Shown here one piece after another: positions 58,393 through 64,000 of a DNA stretch of 64,000 bases. Every line of letters begins with the position of its first letter. Position 1 is the stretch's first letter. The notes under the pieces were generated by a model. That model did no database searches and was not told the DNA's origin. It saw nothing but the letters and a program-made list of their open reading frames with translations. The translations under genes were made by a program, and so were the position numbers. This DNA is from Bemisia tabaci (Eukaryota; Arthropoda; Insecta; Hemiptera; Aleyrodidae). The stretch is from assembly GCF_918797505.1 (NCBI RefSeq), contig NC_092795.1:1364001-1428000 (forward strand), read 5' to 3'.

Positions 58393-61300
58393 TTAGGCAA
58401 TTTCTCCTTCTACGAAGTATGTATCATCATCTGGGTCACTGAGGAAGTCATTCTCGCTAGGTACTGGTGTGCAATCGCTGAGTACTTCAGATTCTTCATT
58501 ATCACTGACATTAACTGGCTGCATGATTTCGTCAAGTGGCGTTGGAGCTGACTGCAAGATATCATTGAGTGGCGTTGAAGCTGGCCTGGCATGGGAAAAA
58601 TACAAAAAGCACGATCAATAAATGGAGGGCTTATCTGAAAGCTCATTTTCGGCAAACTGATAAAAATTTTACCATCAGATGTAGATGATGACTGTATTTA
58701 TTAATGGGAGGGTGAGGGCGTTTAAAACGTTTTTGAACGGAAATTTTCACAAAACTGGCACAGTGCATCATACAAACAGGGTGACAGCAGTGGCCCTAAA
58801 GAACTTAAAATTTTAAGTTGAAGTGTACCAAAAATCTCACACTACCGTGGCAATGCAACTTCTTCCATCACGGATCATCTTTCTCAAGTGACAAACTGCC
58901 CTCAATGCAAGAGCATATTACTCAAACCTCTTTTATGGCTACCATAGTTTCATGCAATTTTAAATGAACTTGCCGCCGGGTTGACGTAAAAATACTGGGG
59001 GGTGGGGGGGGGGGTGAAGAGGGGGAGAGAGAGAAACTAATTGTTAGATCAGTTCACATGGGACTCATGCATGCATGATGCAGTAAGAAAATTTGAAGAA
59101 ATTGGCTCATTACATACAGGAGATAAAATAAGTATTTACCGAAGACTCAGTTTCTTTAAAAATTTTCCAGCCTCCTGGACTAAGAGCAGACCTGTGGTAG
59201 CTTTGAGCTGCTTCATCACAAGATCTGACTCCCCAAATTTCTTGGACACCACACCTGAGAAAGAATGGAAGAAAAGAAATGATTTTCAAAAAATAAAGAG
59301 AGGTTTGGGGGAGCCAAAACGTTTAGTTTCAGATTTCATTAATCGTTCAGAAAAATCAGGAAGGAAATAGCGACAATGTCAATGACTAGAAAGACAGAGC
59401 CATCATCTCTACATGAGTGTATGAAGACATACAAATGTAAAATGGTTGAAAGTGTTAGAAGTGAGTTTTGAATTGTTTAAAATGTCAACGATGAGGCTCT
59501 GGCAGTTTTATATTGAATTTATTAAAACTAAAAGGAACAATGTAAAAATCATACAACAAGAGGAAAGATGTAGCATGCGATTCCCCAGCAAAAAGATCTT
59601 TTTATTTAATTCATTTTCATGTTGTTCTTTTGAGCACAGATATGTACAATCTTCAAAACATTAAAGACTTTTCAATAGTTGGTGGATCACAGTCAACTGA
59701 AAAGAACTGGTAATTTAGAAAAATGTCAAGAACCTAAGGTAAATAGCTTAACCATCACCATGGGCAGTAAAAGTTACTAAAGGGAGATTCTGCAGGTGGT
59801 CCCGACGGCTGAAACTCGAAAAAAGGCAGATGTTAAAAACTTACTTTGCTGCACTTGGAACATGTGGAGCTCTGTCCAACCTTCCTTGTTCGAGTCTCCC
59901 TTGCCGTGGAGGTTTATCTTAATGTAAAGTTCTGGTGTTATGATGTTTCTCACAACATCCCGAGCCATCTTGCTAACGGCTGACTTGTCAACCTTCTTGT
60001 AGAGGTAACTGACCTGAGAAGGATACAAAATTAAAAAATTATTCAAAGAAACCAATGATGATGAAATAACAAACAAAAGGGGGGGGGGGATATTCCCTCT
60101 TTGAGAGAAATCCTGCTCGCTCGATCGAAATTTTGCCTCTGTAATGAGATTTTTCAGCTTCATGCTGAATTAACGCACAGTGGCTAAAATATCACCAATT
60201 TTTTTGTCAATGATGAAATAGACCATAAAAATAGTCTTTGAAATAGGCGGCTCATCCTACAGTAAAGAAAAATTATGCCTAAGAATTGTCACCAAACCAT
60301 TATTCTTCTTTAAAGTTCAGTTTATCAGTAGATATAAATGTATGGAGCAAGACCCATTAACAGCACTGGTTGAAACAATACCCTCATCAAAAAGAAACTT
60401 CACCTCTCAGTGACTTTCAGTAAAATGGAGCTTCACGTCTTTGTGACATTGACTTCTTCGGTATTCACTATATAATAATCAAATATCATTTATTTTTCAG
60501 ATAATTCAGGAACTACAAACCCTGATCTAGTGTTCCACTGATAGAAGAAGAGTAAAATTACCAATTTTTCAGATAACTTGCTGTCTGCCCTGATTTTATC
60601 GTCGAATTCGATGAGCTTTTCGAAATCTGAAAATGGCAAAGCATCGAAGACTTCCTTGCTGCTAGACTTCTTTTTCTCCTTCATGGGTTCTTGTGTAGCT
60701 AGAATGTTTACATCCGTTTGCATATTCCCCATCATTCGGGTGAGGCTCTCTACCTGTTCTGAGGAGCATAAAAGAAAGAACCTAGTAAGATTAGGTGCAG
60801 CATTACATTTAATTCATTGGGCTGACGCGGGGAGCAGTAAATGCAGCAATGATAAGTAGAATTCTGATTTTTCGATAAAAGAAGGACTCTTCGTAAGGCA
60901 GTCACCTGCGATAGAAAATTAAAAGAGCTGAATCACTGAAAAAAGTTTCTAGTTTCTTGCTTCCATGTTTGATTTGAAGTTGTTGGAACTAGACAAATAG
61001 TGGTTACCATGAGCACTTCTGTGAAAATTAAAATACCAAGAAAAATAGGTGGGCAATTTTTCTGGGGTGCTTTGAAATTAAAAGGAAAAATATGAAGACA
61101 TTTGAGCAACTACTATCAAATGAAAGCATCCAACAATTCTTGTTGATACACTTTTGATACTTAGTGAGGTGAATTTATCGAGAAGATTTCCCAATTTATT
61201 AGCTTGCTACTGATAGAAATTTCAAAATTGCTTGTCAGTAAAAAAAAAAAAAAAAAGGATTCTATCAAATTTCTCGTACACATCCTTCCTTGATGTGCAG

Positions 61301-63472
61301 AAATAATTGAGTAATAGAATGGTCTCACTCACTTGCTATGGCACAGATCGTGAGAGCCATATCAGCTAATGTGGGGTCCCCACTAGGATTGGCACACGGA
61401 ATCAGCTTGTGCCTGATGCTGCATGCATAATCTGATCCTTTGTTAACTGGATTGTCGTCACCTGAGGGCTTCTCCTTCTGGCCACTCTTTCCACTTTTGA
61501 GCTTGTTGCAAGAAGGGTTTATTAAAAGATCTTCTTCGCACCCGTCAAAAAGGTCTACTGAAAATGATTGCTTTTTGGGAGCCTTGTTTTCTTTCAGAAT
61601 TGACGGTGACGGAGTACTCTTAGGGGCAGGTTTCTCCTTCTGACCACACTTTCCAGTTTTGAGCTTGTTGTTGCAAGAGGGGTTTATTAAAAGATCTTCT
61701 TCGCACCCGTCAAAAAGGTCTACTGAAAATGATTGCTTCTTGGGAGCCTTGTTTTCTTTTTGAGTAGACGATGCCGGAGTACATTTAGGGGCAGGTTTCT
61801 CCATCTGACCACACTTTCCAGTTTTGAGCTTGTTGTTGCAAGAGGGTTTTATAAAAAGATCTTCTTTGCACCCGTCAAAAATGTCTACTGAAAATAATTG
61901 CTTTTTGGGAGCCTTGTACTCTTCCAGAATTGACGGTGACAGACTACTCTTAGGGGCGGGTTTTCCTAATGACGGTGGAGTTGGAAAAACTAATTTCCCA
62001 CTTTTTTTCTGAGAAATGTTATTCTCTCTTTGAAGTATCTGGTCAGTAAGTGGTGCAGATCCTTTTTTACCCTTTTTTTTCACCGGCGAAGCCTGCGGTG
62101 AAAACACATGGGTTATTTTTTTTTTGCGGCAACCTAGTCCTTTCGGTTCAGCATCACTCGCACTTTGTGTGTTTTTTCCAGAGAGGAGCCTTATACAATC
62201 TGTCATTGCAGAATCATAATCACCTGTAATACAGACTGTGATTAACTTTGAGACATTTGCAATTGTACATTTTTCTTGGCATGATATTCAAGGTGATTCT
62301 GAACACCGGCCACTGACTCATGCCATTGTGCTCCAAAAAGCTGAGACGACTTAAGTAAGGGGAGATATGACTGCCAAGGCATGTAATTTGTACTCTTCTA
62401 GAACAACAACAAAAAATATACTGCTTTCTGATTCAGTGCGCCATTTGGTCTCTGTCAATGGAGTACTCAGAGAGGAATGTAAAACAAGATGGCAACTGTG
62501 TTGGTAAAGGACAGAAAGCAATACTATAATCCAAGAATTTTGAACTTGGTACATGGCAAAAAAAACTTCCATAGTTCTTTTTCAAAAACAATTTGCTTTG
62601 GCTAGAAATTTCAAACCATCAATAATTCGATTTTTACAATTTAACCAGAATCAGCGCAACTGCAATACTTATTACCTTATTTTCTAATATCTGATTCTTA
62701 AAACAGAAAACTCACCTTCAGTCTCTCCTAAATTTCAGTGAGTATATTCTTCATAAAATAAGAAAAATTTGAAAAAAAATTTAATGCATTATGTTAGAAA
62801 ATAGGAAGTGACAGAAAGTTACGCTAAATGATGTGCAGTTGGGCTGATTTCTGTCAAAGCCGTTCAACTAGTCTTGAAGAAAGATGGCTCAGCACAGCTC
62901 TATTTCTGCGTTCAATAAGATAGCTAACAGTGTCATCCTAGTGCTGGAAGGGCATACTTACAATATGGCTTTGAAGTCGTCTTTATGTTCATGATTTCCC
63001 AATCTTGGGAAATAAGTCTTCTCTTTGCCCTGTATTTCGCCATTGCAGGGGGATAATGACATTTAGTTTTGTCTACAAGCCAATTACTTGGAATAACATC
63101 TAAGTCGTCGCATTTTGGATTTGCTATTTTCACGATGTACCAAACTTCCTGAAATAAAAATGAAAATTAAATCAGAGATAGTAACAATTTACAACACTTA
63201 TAAAAAAAGGAGAGCATTACAGTCCAAGAATTGCTTGCTGAGTTTGAGGGGCAGAAGATATAAATGGAATGGCTCTCAGTAAGGTGACGAGACCTCAATT
63301 GGCCAGCTATATTTTGAACTGTTCCAGAGCCCTTGTTAGCCTGAAGGTGATATTAGAATTAACTTTGGTCACTGTAATAAACATAAATAAGTTTTGATTA
63401 TCTTCAGAGAGGATTCATATTACACCTATTAAGTACCTGTTTCACCTTGCACATTATCATGGCTAGAATCAT
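58393..63472 (-). CDS. DUF4806-like protein with three tandem 55-aa repeats
   Basis: Exons on the minus strand: possibly 63472-63437 (MILAMIMCKVKQ, weak), then 63148-62962, 62223-61333, 60758-60562, 60013-59845, 59254-59140, 58585-58393. From 63148 on they are 1752 nt (583 aa plus stop) with all phases matching. The N-terminal exon (EVWYIVKIANPKCDD... NWLVDKTKCHYPP) is the aromatic/Cys block that usually precedes DUF4806. The Lys/Ser-rich middle has three repeats (61470-61963) built on ENKAPKKQSFSVDLFDGCEE and a Cys-containing NPSCNNKLKTGK. The DUF4806-like part reads FDALPFSDFEKLIEFDDKIR, then KLVSYLYKKVDKSAVSKMA and VVRNIITPEL. The tail is acidic (EESEVLSD... SDPDDDTYFVEGEIA). Function unknown; such genes are multicopy in several insects and often transposon-associated. 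The first exon may instead lie beyond the N gap. Confidence 0.65.
61470..61963 (-). repeat. Three tandem 165-bp coding repeats
   Basis: The units are in frame (55 codons each) inside the DUF4806-like gene. Copies 2 and 3 (reading on the minus strand) are nearly identical across SVDLFDGCEEDLLINPSCN; copy 1 has IFDGCKEDLFIKPSCN. Recent intragenic duplication. Confidence 0.9.
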
Positions 63473-63818
63473 TAATGTGGCTGCACTGTACTATTTTAAC
63501 AGTAATTCATGAGCCGATCACGGTCATGGTATTCATAATTTTGTGAAATAGGTCATTACTTGACAGAAAGAACTGTACCCCGAAAAAAGAATAAATGTCA
63601 AATACCAGAAAGAGCTGTTAAATTTGTTGAAAAAGTAATGAGAAAATATTTTGAAAATAACCGTGGGATTCCAACAAAAAACAAGAAAATGAAAATTCAA
63701 CCCTTCTCTAAGTCATCACCTACGCCAAGAAATAAAGAAAACACCGAGCAGAAAGTAAAGCATTATATTATTGGATGATTGAAATAGGTTTCTAAGAAAT
63801 TGCGGCGGTTAGATGAGN
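63473..63818. other. End of sequence before the gap, unassigned
   Basis: A Lys-rich open stretch on the plus strand (63560-63778: KKNKCQIPERAVKFVEKVMR) has no ATG near its start and follows TTACTTGACAG, which could be a splice acceptor. It might be an exon of another gene, but nothing supports a family. Confidence 0.25.
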
Positions 63819-64000
63819 NNNNNNNNNNNNNNNNNNNNNNNNNNNNNNNNNNNNNNNNNNNNNNNNNNNNNNNNNNNNNNNNNNNNNNNNNNNNNNNNNN
63901 NNNNNNNNNNNNNNNNNNNNNNNNNNNNNNNNNNNNNNNNNNNNNNNNNNNNNNNNNNNNNNNNNNNNNNNNNNNNNNNNNNNNNNNNNNNNNNNNNNNN
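63819..64000. other. Assembly gap (N)
   Basis: 182 N bases up to the window end. Confidence 1.

Overview
This window is nuclear DNA from an arthropod, most likely an insect. It is AT-rich. Every multi-exon gene has spliceosomal introns with GT..AG borders, and introns and intergenic space are crowded with small inverted-repeat transposons and non-LTR retroelement pieces. A hemipteran such as a whitefly is my guess, but the window alone does not fix the species. The last 182 bases (63819-64000) are an N gap.

Genes, left to right. (1) Minus strand, 1198-7053: seven exons of a pseudouridine-5'-phosphate glycosidase whose 3' end runs off the left edge. (2) Minus strand, 16703-21765: a complete five-exon heparan-sulfate 6-O-sulfotransferase (437 aa). 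(3) Plus strand, 24234-27646: a complete four-exon ARMC7 (199 aa). (4) Plus strand, 28254-28706: a single-exon mitochondrial hydroxyacyl-thioester dehydratase (HTD2-like, 150 aa), 607 bases after ARMC7. (5) Plus strand, 29448-34024: an apparently full-length R4/Dong-type LINE with an open 1342-aa ORF, sitting inside a (TAA)n microsatellite. (6) Plus strand, 34660-51138: a ten-exon, 740-aa protein that I read as a divergent FAAP100 (Fanconi anaemia core complex). (7) Minus strand, 58393-63472: a seven-exon DUF4806-like gene with three tandem 55-aa repeats. I assembled the spliced frames by hand; exon phases agree at every junction listed.

Mobile DNA. At least fifteen terminal-inverted-repeat or foldback elements can be seen. 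They include a family with four or five copies (3901, 6200, 10577, 15784, perhaps 16901), a 131-bp family with two copies (16384, 49564), a family at 4930/5873/13692, a PIF/Harbinger-like MITE flanked by TTA (49734-50817), a mariner-derived palindrome with transposase C-terminus remnants in both arms (47918-48901), a hAT-like MITE carrying a nested second MITE (41349-42515), an 874-bp foldback in ARMC7 intron 1, and a foldback and a MITE lying end to end near 57.9 kb. There is also a probable tRNA-derived SINE with a palindromic body (44118-44467), LINE 3' tails, a ~150-bp satellite-like array (52.73-53.49 kb), and a GC-rich decayed retroelement (53.49-55.9 kb) next to two short-period repeat arrays.

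The host genes are unrelated in function (nucleoside catabolism, proteoglycan sulfation, mitochondrial fatty-acid synthesis, DNA crosslink repair). They do not form a pathway. The most unusual content is the LINE with its duplicated N-terminal domain, the FAAP100-like gene, the SINE/foldback architectures and the DUF4806-like gene.
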